The translations under genes and the position numbers were made by a program. A DNA stretch of 64,000 bases from Pandoraea faecigallinarum (GTDB lineage Bacteria; Pseudomonadota; Gammaproteobacteria; Burkholderiales; Burkholderiaceae): positions 372,001-436,000 of the forward strand of contig NZ_CP011807.3 in the NCBI RefSeq assembly GCF_001029105.3. The letters are read 5' to 3'. This document shows positions 51,710-61,661 of this stretch, piece after piece. Within the stretch, counting starts at the first letter, position 1. The number at the start of each line of letters is the position of its first letter. Under the pieces are notes generated by a model. It was not told the origin of the DNA, made no database searches, and saw only the letters and a list, made by a program, of their open reading frames with translations.

Positions 51710-53317
51710 TTACATGCGGAACAGGCCGAAGCGCGTTTCCGGAATCGGGGCGTTGAGCGCGGCGGACAGGCCCAGACCGAGCACGGTGCGCGTGTCGGCG
51801 GGATCGATCACGCCGTCGTCCCACAAGCGCGCGCTTGCATAGAACGGATGGCCCTGACGCTCGTACTGGTCGCGGATCGGCTGCTTGAAGGCCTCTTCCT
51901 CCCCGGCGCTCCACTGGCCGCCCTTGGCTTCGATGCCGTCGCGCTTGACGGTGGCGAGCACCGAAGCGGCCTGCTCGCCGCCCATCACCGAGATACGCGC
52001 ATTCGGCCACATCCACAGAAAGCGCGGCGAATAGGCGCGCCCGCACATGCCGTAGTTACCGGCACCGAACGAGCCGCCGATGATGACGGTGAACTTCGGC
52101 ACGTTGGCCGTGGCGACTGCCGTCACCATCTTTGCGCCGTGCTTGGCGATCCCTTCGTTCTCGTACTTGCGCCCGACCATGAAGCCGGTGATGTTTTGCA
52201 GGAAGATCAGCGGAATCTTGCGCTGGCAGCACAACTCGATGAAGTGCGCGCCCTTTTGCGCCGACTCCGAGAACAGGATGCCGTTGTTCGCCACGATGCC
52301 GACCGGGTAGCCCCACAGATGCGCGAAGCCGCACACGAGGGTGGTGCCGTAACGGGCCTTGAATTCGTCGAACTCGGAGCCGTCGACCAGACGCGCGATC
52401 ACCTCGCGCACGTCGAACGGCTTTTTCGTATCGGCGGGGATCACGCCATAGAGTTCGCGCGCGTCGTACTTCGGCTCGACCGGCGCCCTGACGGCCACGG
52501 TGGCCGGCTTGCGACGGTTCAGGTTCGCCACGATGCTGCGCGCAATGGACAGGGCGTGCGCGTCGTTCTGCGCGAAGTGATCGGCGACCCCCGACAGACG
52601 CGTGTGAACGTCTGCACCGCCGAGGTCTTCGGCGCTCACTTCCTCGCCCGTGGCAGCTTTCACCAGCGGCGGGCCGCCAAGGAAAATCGTGCCCTGTTCC
52701 TTGACGATGACCGACTCGTCGCTCATGGCGGGCACATAGGCGCCACCGGCCGTGCACGAACCCATTACCACGGCGATCTGCGGGATGCCCTGCGCGGACA
52801 TTTGCGCCTGGTTGTAGAAAATGCGTCCGAAGTGGTCGCGATCCGGAAAGACATCGTCCTGATTCGGCAGGTTCGCGCCGCCCGAGTCGACCAGATAGAT
52901 GCACGGCAGATGGTTCTGCTCGGCGATCTCCTGCGCGCGCAGGTGCTTCTTGACCGTCATCGGGTAGTAGGTGCCGCCTTTGACCGTGGCATCGTTGCAC
53001 ACGATCACACATTCCTGGCCCGATACGCGGCCGATGCCGGTAATGATGCCGGCGCCCGGCGCATCGTCGTGATACATGCCGGTGGCGGCGAGTTGCGAGA
53101 GTTCGAGAAATGGTGAACCCGGATCGAGCAGTTGCTGCACGCGATCGCGTGGCAGCAGCTTGCCGCGGCCGACGTGCTTCTTGCGCGCCGCCTCACCGCC
53201 GCCACCGGCCAGTTGCGCGATACGGGCGCGCAGTTCGTCGACGACGGTCTGCATGGCGGATGCGTTGCGTGCAAAGTCTTCGCCGCGCGGGTTGAGTTTG
53301 CTTTCGAGAATCGGCAT
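51710..53317 (-). CDS. mccB: Methylcrotonyl-CoA carboxylase beta subunit
   Basis: The 535-aa carboxyltransferase subunit transfers CO2 from biotin to 3-methylcrotonyl-CoA. It begins [15 protein letters not shown] and shows [15 protein letters not shown], the CoA-binding region, [19 protein letters not shown], the acyl-binding segment [16 protein letters not shown] and the C-terminal [18 protein letters not shown]. Length is standard. MccA lies 8 kb away beyond the bio genes, so the two subunits are split in this genome. It is transcribed with the preceding ychJ gene, 91 bp upstream. Confidence 0.93.
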   Translation of the reverse strand: MPILESKLNPRGEDFARNASAMQTVVDELRARIAQLAGGGGEAARKKHVGRGKLLPRDRVQQLLDPGSPFLELSQLAATGMYHDDAPGAGIITGIGRVSGQECVIVCNDATVKGGTYYPMTVKKHLRAQEIAEQNHLPCIYLVDSGGANLPNQDDVFPDRDHFGRIFYNQAQMSAQGIPQIAVVMGSCTAGGAYVPAMSDESVIVKEQGTIFLGGPPLVKAATGEEVSAEDLGGADVHTRLSGVADHFAQNDAHALSIARSIVANLNRRKPATVAVRAPVEPKYDARELYGVIPADTKKPFDVREVIARLVDGSEFDEFKARYGTTLVCGFAHLWGYPVGIVANNGILFSESAQKGAHFIELCCQRKIPLIFLQNITGFMVGRKYENEGIAKHGAKMVTAVATANVPKFTVIIGGSFGAGNYGMCGRAYSPRFLWMWPNARISVMGGEQAASVLATVKRDGIEAKGGQWSAGEEEAFKQPIRDQYERQGHPFYASARLWDDGVIDPADTRTVLGLGLSAALNAPIPETRFGLFRM

Positions 53318-53408
53318 GTGACGAAATCCGGTGGAGTGTGAGTTGTTGTCGTTACGTGCTTGTCTGGGCTTGCGAGCGGTATGCGGCCGGTCGCCGGGCG
53401 CGCCGCCG

Positions 53409-53816
53409 TCAGTCGAACAGATCGCCGTCGATATAGCGCCAGCGGCCGTCGCCGGTTCGCTCGAAACGGCTGCGTTCGTGCAAGCGGTGTGCGCGGCCGC
53501 CGACCTTGTATCGGGCGACGAATTCGACCTCGGCGTGCGTGTCGTCGCGTTGCAGATGCGCCTTGACCTGAAGGCCGAGCCATTGCGGTGCGTCGTCGAA
53601 GTCGAGCGTGGGCGGGCGCGTGCGCGCCGCCCAGGTGTCGAGCAGATAAGGGGCGTTGTGCCGCACGAAGGCGGTGTAGCGCGAGCGCATCAGCGCTTCG
53701 GCGGTGGGCGGGATCTCGCCGCGGTCGATATAACGGGCGCAGCAATCGTCGAACGAGATGCCACCGCAGGGGCAGGCTTCGCGTTCGTTGTCCTGCGACG
53801 ATTGGGGGCGTGCCAT
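53409..53816 (-). CDS. ychJ: YchJ-family SEC-C motif protein
   Basis: The 135-aa protein has an N-terminal Cys motif ([12 protein letters not shown], about residues 15-26) of the SEC-C-like zinc-binding type and the YchJ (UPF0225) core [21 protein letters not shown] and VEFVARYK. The C-terminal part ([18 protein letters not shown]) also fits. Function is unknown; zinc binding is likely. It sits inside the liu-associated gene run. Confidence 0.88.
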   Translation of the reverse strand: MARPQSSQDNEREACPCGGISFDDCCARYIDRGEIPPTAEALMRSRYTAFVRHNAPYLLDTWAARTRPPTLDFDDAPQWLGLQVKAHLQRDDTHAEVEFVARYKVGGRAHRLHERSRFERTGDGRWRYIDGDLFD

Positions 53817-53833
53817 GGTGTCTTGCCTTGTTG

Positions 53834-54439
53834 TCAGATTCGGCCCTGCTTCATGCAGGCCTCGACTTGCGGGAGGCGGTCGAACCCCCAGAACGGTTCG
53901 CCGTCGACGATCACGAACGGCGAGCCGAACACGCCGCGCGCGATCGCCAGATCGATCTCCGCCTTGAGGTGGTCCTTGGCGGCCGGCGAGTGCATGCCGG
54001 TGTCCAGTGCCGCGCCGTCGATGCCGAGCGCCTCGCCCAGCCGCACCAGCTCGGCGGGGTCGCCGATGTTCACGTCGTCGACGTACAGCGCGCGGAAGAT
54101 CGATTTCGCGAACTCGGCCGACAGGTCGCCGCCGCGATGATCCTGCACCCACAGCACGGCGCGCTCGGCTGCCTGCGTGGGGATCGGGAAATGCGTCGGC
54201 CGTTTGTAGTCGATGCCATGAAAGCGCGCGGTGCGCTCCACGTCGTGCCGCAGATACTCCGTCTTGATCGGATGCTGCACCGGTGCCCCCGTGCCGTTCA
54301 CCTTGTAGACGATGTCGAGCAGGATCGGATGCCACGCGACACCGCGCCCGTTGCGAGACGCGATGTCGTCGATGCAGGTGCTCGAAAAATACCCGTAGGG
54401 CGATGCGAAGTCGAAATAAAAGTCGATGGCGGACGTCAT
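53834..54439 (-). CDS. 2-hydroxychromene-2-carboxylate isomerase-like DsbA-fold protein
   Basis: This 201-aa protein is a kappa-class GST/HCCA isomerase relative. MTSAIDFYFDFASPYGYFSS is the family's N-terminal block with a catalytic-type serine, and the C-terminal part has GVFGSPFVIVDGEPFWGFDRLPQ. It should use glutathione for isomerisation of an aromatic or similar substrate. No naphthalene-type catabolic genes are nearby, so the natural reaction is unknown. It precedes ychJ by 17 bp. Confidence 0.88.
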   Translation of the reverse strand: MTSAIDFYFDFASPYGYFSSTCIDDIASRNGRGVAWHPILLDIVYKVNGTGAPVQHPIKTEYLRHDVERTARFHGIDYKRPTHFPIPTQAAERAVLWVQDHRGGDLSAEFAKSIFRALYVDDVNIGDPAELVRLGEALGIDGAALDTGMHSPAAKDHLKAEIDLAIARGVFGSPFVIVDGEPFWGFDRLPQVEACMKQGRI

Positions 54440-54563
54440 GTTGGCTCCGTTCCGAGTGACGTTTCTGGCCCGCGAATCAAAAGATATGGCGGTACGGCGA
54501 TAGCTTGTTATGGACTGCGCGATGCGTCTATTCGTTGTTCGACCGAGTGCCTGGGAGTGCCGC

Positions 54564-55241
54564 TCACCAGGGCAGAGCGTTGCCGTCGTAATTGTAGAAA
54601 CCACCATTGTGTGTCTCACGCGCGGCCGGTGCACGCGCGAGCACGCCGCGCATGCCCGCCACGCTGGTCTGCACGTCGATGTCGGCGTTCTCCCCGCCCA
54701 TGTCGGTACGTACCCAGCCCGGATGCAGGGCGACGCAGGTGGCGCGTTGCGCTTCGAGCGACACTGCCTTGACCACTGAGTTCACGGCGGCCTTGCTCGC
54801 GCGGTACAGCCAGCTGCCGTTCGACTCCATCAGGGCAACGCTTCCCATGCGGCTCGACAGGAAACCGAACGTGCCGCCCGCGGCGTCGACGAAAGGCAAG
54901 ACGAGCGGTGCGACCTGCATGGCCCCGAGCACGTTGGTGTGGAACACGCGGTCGAATTCCGGCTGCGTGACCGGCGCAAGGCCGGTCGTGCGCTCGGAAT
55001 TCACCCCGGCGTTGTACACGGCTACGTCCAGTTCCACGCCGTCCAGTTGCCACGACAGTCCGGAGAGCGATTCCACGCGGGTGACGTCCAGCTTCAGGCC
55101 TTCCGCTCCCAGTTCGCGCAGCGCGGCCAGACCGTCCTCGCTGCGCGCGCTTGCGAAGACTCGCCAGCCGTCGTCTCGATACTGTCGTACGAACTCCATG
55201 CCGATGCCGCGCGAGGCACCGATGATGAGCGCTGTTTTCAT
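54564..55241 (-). CDS. Short-chain dehydrogenase/reductase
   Basis: The 225-aa SDR has the TGxxxGIG-type motif IGASRGIGMEF at residues 7-17, NAG motif (YNAGVNSE, near 86), active-site S around 138 and YRASK (about 152-156). It probably reduces a carbonyl with NADPH; CsgA-like. The start MKTALIIGASRG is standard. It lies in the liu-associated run between the thiolase (55 bp upstream) and the isomerase-like gene; the substrate is unknown. Confidence 0.9.
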   Translation of the reverse strand: MKTALIIGASRGIGMEFVRQYRDDGWRVFASARSEDGLAALRELGAEGLKLDVTRVESLSGLSWQLDGVELDVAVYNAGVNSERTTGLAPVTQPEFDRVFHTNVLGAMQVAPLVLPFVDAAGGTFGFLSSRMGSVALMESNGSWLYRASKAAVNSVVKAVSLEAQRATCVALHPGWVRTDMGGENADIDVQTSVAGMRGVLARAPAARETHNGGFYNYDGNALPW

Positions 55242-55296
55242 GACGTAGGTTTCCTGTGATCCGGGGCCGGTGCCGTCAGGCGCCGGGACGAAACTA

Positions 55297-56481
55297 TCAG
55301 ACGAGTTCGATGGCCATGGCGGTCGCTTCGCCGCCGCCGATACACAGGCTCGCGACGCCGCACTTGCCCCCGGTCTTGCGCAACGCGCCGATCAGCGTGA
55401 CGAGAATGCGCGCGCCGGACGCCCCGATCGGGTGACCGAGCGCACACGCGCCACCGTGAATGTTCACCTTCTCGTGAGGCAGACCGAACTCATGCATCGC
55501 GGCCATCGTGACGACGGCGAACGCTTCGTTGATTTCGTAGAGATCGACTTCCTGCGTGGACCAGCCGGTCTTCTCGAACAGCTTGCGCATCGCTCCGACG
55601 GGCGCCGTGGTGAACAGGCCCGGCTGCTGGGCGAAGGTGCTGTGTCCGGCGATGCGCGCCAGCGGCGTGAGACCCAGACGGCCGGCGGTCGATTCGCGCA
55701 TGAGCACCAGGGCGGCCGCACCGTCGGAGATCGAGGACGAGTTCGCCGCGGTCACCGTGCCGTCCTTACGGAACGCGCCCTTGAGCGTGGGGATCTTTTC
55801 GGGGTTCGCCTTGAACGGCTGTTCGTCCTGCTCGACGACGGTGTCGCCCTTGCGGCCCGGAACCGTCACCGGTGTGATTTCCCAGGCGAACGAGCCGTCC
55901 TGGGCGGCGTGCTGCGCGCGTTCGAGCGAGGCGATGGCGAAGGCGTCCTGCGCTTCGCGGGTGAAGGCATAGCGCTCGGCGCATTCCTCTGCGAACGTGC
56001 CCATCAGGCGGCCTTTTTCGTAGGCGTCTTCGAGACCGTCGAAGAACATGTGGTCGATGACCTGACCGTGGCCCATGCGCATACCGGCGCGCGCCTTGGG
56101 CAGCAGATACGGGGCGTTGCTCATGCTTTCCATGCCGCCCGCAACGATCACGTCGGCACTGCCCGCGACGAGCATGTCATGGGCGAACATCGCGGCGCGC
56201 ATGCCCGAGCCGCACATCTTGTTGACGGTCGTGGCGCCCGCGGCAAGCGGCAAGCCGGCGCCGAGCGCGGCCTGGCGAGCCGGTGCCTGTCCCTGACCCG
56301 CGGGCAGCACGCAGCCCATCACGACCTCGTCGACCTGTTCCGGTTTCAGACCGGCGCGTTCGACGGCGGCGCGAATCGCGGCTGCACCCAGTTGCGGTGC
56401 GGCGACATCGCCGAATACCCCTTGCAGGCCGCCCATCGCGGTGCGGGCTGCGGAAACGATGACGATCGGGTCTTGTTGCAT
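55297..56481 (-). CDS. Acetyl-CoA C-acetyltransferase (thiolase)
   Basis: The 394-aa thiolase has the acylated Cys C90 in NKMCGSGMRA, GGMESMSNAPYLL (about 110-122), the HGGACALGHPIGASGAR motif with a catalytic His, and the C-terminal CIGGGEATAMAIE motif with the second Cys. It would convert acetoacetyl-CoA to two acetyl-CoA, the last step after HMG-CoA lyase. Its place in the liu block fits that role. It is highly similar in layout to PhaA/AtoB enzymes. Confidence 0.92.
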   Translation of the reverse strand: MQQDPIVIVSAARTAMGGLQGVFGDVAAPQLGAAAIRAAVERAGLKPEQVDEVVMGCVLPAGQGQAPARQAALGAGLPLAAGATTVNKMCGSGMRAAMFAHDMLVAGSADVIVAGGMESMSNAPYLLPKARAGMRMGHGQVIDHMFFDGLEDAYEKGRLMGTFAEECAERYAFTREAQDAFAIASLERAQHAAQDGSFAWEITPVTVPGRKGDTVVEQDEQPFKANPEKIPTLKGAFRKDGTVTAANSSSISDGAAALVLMRESTAGRLGLTPLARIAGHSTFAQQPGLFTTAPVGAMRKLFEKTGWSTQEVDLYEINEAFAVVTMAAMHEFGLPHEKVNIHGGACALGHPIGASGARILVTLIGALRKTGGKCGVASLCIGGGEATAMAIELV

Positions 56482-56530
56482 GGCAGTCTCCTGTCATTGG
56501 TTAAGGCGCCGGCGCTGCCCTGCTTGCGGG

Positions 56531-57211
56531 CTAGGCGCGTGGATGACGTAATTCGGCCATCGCTTCCACGCACCGGTGATAGATCCGCGGCAGGGATTCG
56601 AGGCTGTTCACCGACATGCGCAGGTCGCGCACCAGACCGTCTCGCAGGCCGTACACCCAGCCATGCACCGTGACCGGCTGGTTGCGGGCCCAGGCGTCGC
56701 GCAAGACCGTCGTGTGACAAATATTCACAACCTGTTCGATGGCGTTCAACTCGCACAGACGATCGTGGCGGGCGTTGCGCGAGGGCAGCGCGTCGATCTG
56801 GTCGATGTGCCGTTCGTAGACGTCGCGCACGTGGCGCAGCCAGTTGTCGACAAGGCCCATCTTCGCGCCGTCGAGTGCCGCGCCCACGCCGCCGCAGCCG
56901 TAGTGACCGACCACCATGATGTGACGCACCTTCAGCACTTCGATGGCGAACTGCAACACCGACAGGCAGTTCAGATCGCTGTGCACCACCACGTTCGCGA
57001 TGTTGCGGTGGACGAACACCTCACCCGGCGCCAGCCCCGTGATCTGGTTGGCCGGCACGCGCGAGTCCGAGCATCCGATCCAGAGGTATTCCGGGGCCTG
57101 TTGCTTGGCCAGCCGCTCGAAAAACGCGGGATCTTCCGCGTTCACGCTGGCGACCCAGGCGCGGTTGTTATCGAGCAGATGGATGAGAGGTTGGTCTTTG
57201 TCTTCGGTCAT
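56531..57211 (-). CDS. can: Beta-class carbonic anhydrase
   Basis: The 226-aa enzyme interconverts CO2 and bicarbonate. Zinc ligands are C47, H103 and C106, with D49 in the CSDSRVP motif (residues 47-53) and FVHRNIANVVV and HYGCGGVGAAL blocks. Its place beside biotin-dependent carboxylase genes is meaningful: such enzymes use bicarbonate. It follows aceK on the minus strand and precedes the thiolase gene. Confidence 0.95.
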   Translation of the reverse strand: MTEDKDQPLIHLLDNNRAWVASVNAEDPAFFERLAKQQAPEYLWIGCSDSRVPANQITGLAPGEVFVHRNIANVVVHSDLNCLSVLQFAIEVLKVRHIMVVGHYGCGGVGAALDGAKMGLVDNWLRHVRDVYERHIDQIDALPSRNARHDRLCELNAIEQVVNICHTTVLRDAWARNQPVTVHGWVYGLRDGLVRDLRMSVNSLESLPRIYHRCVEAMAELRHPRA

Positions 57212-57277
57212 GATCGTGTCATCCGGCGGGCGAGTCGTTGGCTGGGTGTCGTCGCAAATGTCCTGAGCGCCGAGGGC

Positions 57278-59089
57278 TCAGGACGCTGCCGCGCGCGGCG
57301 GCGCGCCTGGGGCGCCGGCATGGCTGCCGGCACCGTAGCGATTGACGAAACGCAGCGCGACATCGTACGGATAGAAGTCGGGCATCTGTCCGGCTCGCAC
57401 CCGATCCTGAAAGCCTTGCCACAGGTCGGGGTCGAAAAAATCCGGATGATGCTGGCTCAGATAGCGCCGCACGCGTGCATCTCCCGTCAGAAACGTCTCG
57501 AACGTCTGCGGAAACACGTCGTGCGGGCCTACACGGTACCAGACTTCCCCCGACATCGCCTCTTCTTCGTTACGCGGTTCCGGCACCCGCCGGATGTGGC
57601 AATCCGTCAGATATTCCAGTTCGTCATAATCGTAGAAGACCACCCGGCCGTGACGCGTCACGCCGAAATTCTTGTACAGCAAGTCGCCCGGAAACACGTT
57701 TGCGGCCATCAGCTCCTTGACCGCGTTGCCGTACTCGCGCATCGCGTGTTCCACCTGCGCGTCGGACGCCGTTTGCAGCCACAGATTGAGCGGTGTCATG
57801 CGGCGCTCGATATAGCAGTGGCGGATCACCAGCGCGTCGCCGTCGACTTCGAGCAGCGAGGGCACCTTGGCCTGTAGTTGGGCGAGCAGGGCGTCGTCGA
57901 AACGGGCGCGCGGGAAGGCTACGCTGGAGAACTCCAGCGTGTCGGCCATGCGCCCTACGCGATCATGCTGCTTGACCATCAGGTACTTCGCTTTCACCTG
58001 CTCGCGCGTCGTCTCCTTGGGCGGCGCAAAGCGCTCGCGGATCAGCTTGAAGACGTACGGATACGAAGGCAGCGTGAACACCAGCATCACCAGGCCCGGA
58101 ATGCCGGGGGCGCTCACGAACTTGTCGCTCGAATGCTTCAGGTGATGGAGGAAATCGCGGTAGAACAGATTCTTGCCGTGCTTCTGCAATCCGACCGACG
58201 TATAGATCTCGGCCTTCGGTTTGCCCGGCATGATCGTGCGCAGAAAGTGCACGTAGGCCGACGGCACTTCCATGTCGACCATGAAATACGCATGCGCGAA
58301 GCTGAACATCACGCGCAGTTGCTCGCCGCGCAGCAGGGCCGCGTCGAGGGCGAGATGGCCATTGCCGTCGTGCATGATCGGAATGGCGAACGGCGTCGTG
58401 GTGTCGCCGTTTACGATGCGCCCCACGATGTACGCCGCCTTGTTGCGAAAGAACAGCGAGGCAAGCACGTGGATCTGGAAATTCGGTGCGGCTTCGAATG
58501 CACCGGACGCCTCTTCGATGGCGCGCATCACGTAGCCCACGTCGCGCGACAGGTCCGCGAACGGGCGCTGCAACTGAAAATTCGTGACGATGCGCGCGAG
58601 CGTGGCGGCCATGCCGTCTTGCAACGGATAGTAGACGCGGTATGTCGGTCTGGCTGCCGGCGCGTCGTTCTCGATGTACTCGGTCGCCACGGCGGGGCGC
58701 ACGAAGATGAAGCGATTGTTGAAGTACGAACGATGCAGTATCTTGCAGCACACCGAGTTGAAGAACGTCTCGGCCAGTTCCGGCTGGCGGTGTTCCGTGA
58801 GCAGCCCGATGTAGTGCAGTTTCACCTGTTGCCAGACATCGTCGTCGAGCGATTGCGCGTCGAACTCGTCTTCCAGCGTGACGATGCACTCGCGCACGCG
58901 CTCGTCGTAATAGGCGATGCGCTCACGCTGGAGTTTCTGAATGCCCATGAAATCCCCTGCCTCGAAACATGCCCGCGCCGCGACGCACACTTCGCGGAAG
59001 ATGCGGTAATGCTTGTCGAAGCCGTCCAGCAAGGTGCGGGCGACGTCGAAAGCAAGCTGCGACGACAGGAGTTTCGGGAAGCGGTTCAT
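57278..59089 (-). CDS. aceK: Isocitrate dehydrogenase kinase/phosphatase
   Basis: AceK switches isocitrate dehydrogenase off by phosphorylation and on again by dephosphorylation, directing carbon to the glyoxylate bypass. The 603-aa protein covers the family length, with [18 protein letters not shown] at the start, ATP-binding elements such as [13 protein letters not shown], and [15 protein letters not shown] toward the C-terminus. It lies within the leucine/acetyl-CoA catabolic block, 21 bp after liuA. This is a sensible partner because leucine ends in acetyl-CoA. Confidence 0.95.
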   Translation of the reverse strand: MNRFPKLLSSQLAFDVARTLLDGFDKHYRIFREVCVAARACFEAGDFMGIQKLQRERIAYYDERVRECIVTLEDEFDAQSLDDDVWQQVKLHYIGLLTEHRQPELAETFFNSVCCKILHRSYFNNRFIFVRPAVATEYIENDAPAARPTYRVYYPLQDGMAATLARIVTNFQLQRPFADLSRDVGYVMRAIEEASGAFEAAPNFQIHVLASLFFRNKAAYIVGRIVNGDTTTPFAIPIMHDGNGHLALDAALLRGEQLRVMFSFAHAYFMVDMEVPSAYVHFLRTIMPGKPKAEIYTSVGLQKHGKNLFYRDFLHHLKHSSDKFVSAPGIPGLVMLVFTLPSYPYVFKLIRERFAPPKETTREQVKAKYLMVKQHDRVGRMADTLEFSSVAFPRARFDDALLAQLQAKVPSLLEVDGDALVIRHCYIERRMTPLNLWLQTASDAQVEHAMREYGNAVKELMAANVFPGDLLYKNFGVTRHGRVVFYDYDELEYLTDCHIRRVPEPRNEEEAMSGEVWYRVGPHDVFPQTFETFLTGDARVRRYLSQHHPDFFDPDLWQGFQDRVRAGQMPDFYPYDVALRFVNRYGAGSHAGAPGAPPRAAAS

Positions 59090-59110
59090 ACCGGGCCGGT
59101 CATGCGCGAA

Positions 59111-60292
59111 TCACATCGTCTCGGCGAACAGTTCGCGGCCGATCAGCATGCGGCGGATCTCCGACGTGCCCGCGCCGATTTCGTACAGCTTTGCGTCGCG
59201 CCATAGACGTCCCACCGGATATTCGTTGATGTAGCCGTTGCCACCCAGAATCTGGATTGCCTCACCGGCCATCCACGTCGCCTTTTCCGCCGTGTAAAGA
59301 ATCACGCCCGCGCAGTCCTTGCGCACCTGACGCACGTGATCGCTGCCCAGCGAATCCAGTTGACGGCCCACCGCGTACAGATACGAGCGGCTCGCTTGCA
59401 GGATCGTGTACATGTCCGCGACCTTGCCCTGAATGAGCTGGAACTCGCCGATCGACTGGCCGAACTGCTTGCGGTCGTGAATGTACGGCACGACCGAGTC
59501 CATTGCGGCCTGCATGATGCCCAACGGGCCGCCGGCGAGCACGGCGCGCTCATAGTCGAGGCCGCTCATCAGCACCTTTACGCCGCCGCCGACCTGACCG
59601 AGCACGTTTTCCTGCGGCACTTCCACGTTCTCGAACACCAGTTCGCCCGTATGCGAGCCGCGCATGCCGAGCTTGTCGAGCTTTTGCGCGACCGAGAAGC
59701 CTTTCATGCCCTTCTCGACGATGAACGCCGTCATGCCGCGCGCGCCCGCTTCAATGTCCGTCTTGCCGTAGACGACCAGCGTGTCGCAGTCCGGGCCGTT
59801 CGTGATCCACATCTTCGTGCCGTTGAGCACGTAGTGATCGCCGCGTTTCTCGGCGCGCAGTTTCATGCTCACCACGTCGGAACCCGCGTTCGGCTCGCTC
59901 ATTGCCAGCGCGCCCACATGTTCGCCCGACACCAGCTTCGGCAGATATTTCGCCTTTTGCGCAGGCGTGCCGTTGCGGTGGATCTGGTTCACGCAAAGGT
60001 TCGAGTGTGCGCCGTACGACAGGCCGACCGAGGCCGACGCGCGGGAGATCTCTTCCATCGCGATCATATGGGCCAGATAGCCCATGTTCGCGCCGCCGTA
60101 CTCCTCCGAGACCGTCATGCCCAGCACGCCGAGATTGCCCATCTTGCGCCACAGGTCCATCGGAAACTGATCCGTGCGATCCACTTCGGCAGCACGAGGG
60201 GCGATTTCCTTCGATGCGAAGTTCGCGACCGATTCGCGCAGCATGTCCAGGTCTTCGCCGAGCATGAAATTGAGGCCAGGCAACGTCGTCAT
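59111..60292 (-). CDS. liuA: Isovaleryl-CoA dehydrogenase
   Basis: The 393-aa acyl-CoA dehydrogenase converts isovaleryl-CoA to 3-methylcrotonyl-CoA. Fold motifs are [20 protein letters not shown] (about 135-154), [12 protein letters not shown] and [23 protein letters not shown]. The catalytic glutamate lies in [16 protein letters not shown] (near 250), the position used by isovaleryl-CoA dehydrogenases rather than medium-chain enzymes. The end carries [10 protein letters not shown]. It is the second gene of the liu run behind the LiuR operator. Confidence 0.93.
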   Translation of the reverse strand: MTTLPGLNFMLGEDLDMLRESVANFASKEIAPRAAEVDRTDQFPMDLWRKMGNLGVLGMTVSEEYGGANMGYLAHMIAMEEISRASASVGLSYGAHSNLCVNQIHRNGTPAQKAKYLPKLVSGEHVGALAMSEPNAGSDVVSMKLRAEKRGDHYVLNGTKMWITNGPDCDTLVVYGKTDIEAGARGMTAFIVEKGMKGFSVAQKLDKLGMRGSHTGELVFENVEVPQENVLGQVGGGVKVLMSGLDYERAVLAGGPLGIMQAAMDSVVPYIHDRKQFGQSIGEFQLIQGKVADMYTILQASRSYLYAVGRQLDSLGSDHVRQVRKDCAGVILYTAEKATWMAGEAIQILGGNGYINEYPVGRLWRDAKLYEIGAGTSEIRRMLIGRELFAETM

Positions 60293-60428
60293 GACACAGT
60301 CTCCAGAGAGTAGCGCGTGGCGGCTTGCCCGCGCGCATGTTCGGTGGTGTATTGGGCTTCGAAAACGATGTTGATTCGATGTCTTGCGATGTCGTGCAAT
60401 GTCGTGCAATAGCGTTGCCGCGAAGCGA

Positions 60429-60911
60429 TCAGCGCACCGTGCCTGCCGCCGTGGCGGAGTTCACGGGCAGCACGAAGAGCGTTTGCTGCATGAGGGCGCA
60501 GAGCGTCCACTTGCCGTCATCGACAACGAAAAGTTCGGCCGTGGCGACGATGAGCGTGCGTCCCGCTTTGACGACCTGACCGCGTCCGACCAGTGTATCG
60601 CCCTTGCCGGGCGCGAGAATGTTCAGTTTGTATTCGGCGGTGACCAGTTCCTGGCTGGGCGAGATGCGGGTGTAGCCGGCATAGCCGCCTGCCGAGTCGG
60701 CGATGGCGCCGATGACGCCGCCATGGAAATAGCCGAGTTGCTGATTGACCTTGCCGGAGAATGGCAGCGAAATTTCGCAGAAACCCTCGGCAAGATGCGT
60801 GAGTTGTGCGCCCCAGTGTGTCATCACGCCCTGCTTATCGAAGCTGGCGCGGATTTTCGCGGCGACGACGTCGTCGAGCGGAGCGGCATGAGGAACAGGG
60901 TCGTTGGCCAT
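60429..60911 (-). CDS. PaaI-type hotdog-fold thioesterase
   Basis: The 160-aa protein has the hotdog motif [20 protein letters not shown] (about residues 61-80) of PaaI-type acyl-CoA thioesterases; the Gly-Gly and Asp are the expected catalytic region. It may release CoA from stalled pathway intermediates. It is the first gene behind the 28-bp LiuR-like palindrome, 136 bp before liuA, which makes it part of the regulated operon. Confidence 0.88.
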   Translation of the reverse strand: MANDPVPHAAPLDDVVAAKIRASFDKQGVMTHWGAQLTHLAEGFCEISLPFSGKVNQQLGYFHGGVIGAIADSAGGYAGYTRISPSQELVTAEYKLNILAPGKGDTLVGRGQVVKAGRTLIVATAELFVVDDGKWTLCALMQQTLFVLPVNSATAAGTVR

Positions 60912-60957
60912 GGTCGTGATGGGCGCGGAGGCTGATGAAAGCCGGGTCCAGCGATAC

Positions 60958-60985
60958 TACTTTACGTTTACGTAAACGTAAAGTA
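60958..60985 (-). promoter_or_regulatory. 28-bp perfect palindrome: LiuR-type double operator and probable promoter
   Basis: The left half TACTTTACGTTTAC is followed by its exact complement GTAAACGTAAAGTA. It contains two overlapping TTTACG-type 16-mers (60961-60976 and 60967-60982). On the minus strand TTTACG (60977-60982) and TAGTAT (60954-60959) stand 17 bp apart, like -35 and -10 elements. The regulator would then sit in the spacer, as MerR proteins do. It is 47 bp before the thioesterase start. Confidence 0.7.
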
Positions 60986-61129
60986 AGGATTTTCCAGAGG
61001 GGACTCGGCAGAAGTGGGGGGGGGCGGGAGTGGGAGGGTTTCGGGGCGTTTGAACGGCGGGGATTGGTGCTGCCCTGACGGAGAGACTTTCAGGTGGAAC
61101 GCAGTCAGGGCGGTGCCGATCCCAGCCCG

Positions 61130-61561
61130 TTAGAGCGAGACGGCGGTTTTCGTCCGCCGGGCAGCGGGCGGCACAGTTTCACCCGCGGCTTCGAGCAGCG
61201 AGAGGCACTGGGCTTCGTGCTGGGAGACTTCATCGAGTGTCGCGTGGAGGTCTTCGAGTTGCTGCTCCAGTACCTGGCGATGTTGGGCGAGCGTTTCGAG
61301 GAACACCTTGAGTTGCGGCACGGTGTCCTTGGGGGACTCGTACAGGTCGAGAATCGTCTTGATCTCGGAGAGTGTGAGTCCGAGGCGTTTGCCGCGCAGC
61401 GTGAGTTTCAGGCGCGTGCGGTCCTGACCGGTGTAGACGCGATGGCGTCCGCCAGGGCCTTCACGGGCTGGCGTGAGCAGGCCCTGATCCTCGTAGAAGC
61501 GGATCGCGCGGGGGGTGATGTCGAACTCGCGGGCGAGGTCGGTGATCGTGTATGTGAGCAT
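61130..61561 (-). CDS. liuR: MerR-family regulator LiuR
   Basis: The 143-aa regulator has an N-terminal MerR helix-turn-helix (YTITDLAREFDITPRAIRFYEDQGLLTP, residues 3-30), the RTRLKLTLRGKRLGLTLSEIK wing-linker block and a coiled-coil dimer helix (about 80-125). LiuR proteins control leucine and isovalerate catabolism. It stands next to the liu operon, and three matching palindromes occur in the window. One is 75-90 bp upstream of its own start, which suggests autoregulation. It reads in the same direction as the operon but precedes a separate promoter. Confidence 0.85.
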   Translation of the reverse strand: MLTYTITDLAREFDITPRAIRFYEDQGLLTPAREGPGGRHRVYTGQDRTRLKLTLRGKRLGLTLSEIKTILDLYESPKDTVPQLKVFLETLAQHRQVLEQQLEDLHATLDEVSQHEAQCLSLLEAAGETVPPAARRTKTAVSL

Positions 61562-61635
61562 CGGATCGGGTTATGCGAGGTGAAGCACAGGCCAGGCGGT
61601 TAAGCGAATGCTTACCATTGCAGATAGAATTGCCG

Positions 61636-61651
61636 TTTACGTTAGCGTCAA
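61636..61651. promoter_or_regulatory. LiuR-type operator between liuR and the metallo-hydrolase
   Basis: TTTACGTTAGCGTCAA matches the same pattern as the sites at 35814 and 60961 (TTnACGTTnnCGTnAA). It lies in the divergent promoter region of liuR (minus) and the MBL-fold hydrolase (plus). A second short inverted repeat (TAAGC/GCTTA) is at 61601-61614. Confidence 0.6.
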
Positions 61652-61661
61652 CTTGCATCGT

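Noticed and set aside
57878..59206. 442-aa open frame on the plus strand
   Set aside because: Shadow of aceK; composition is typical of antisense high-GC frames.
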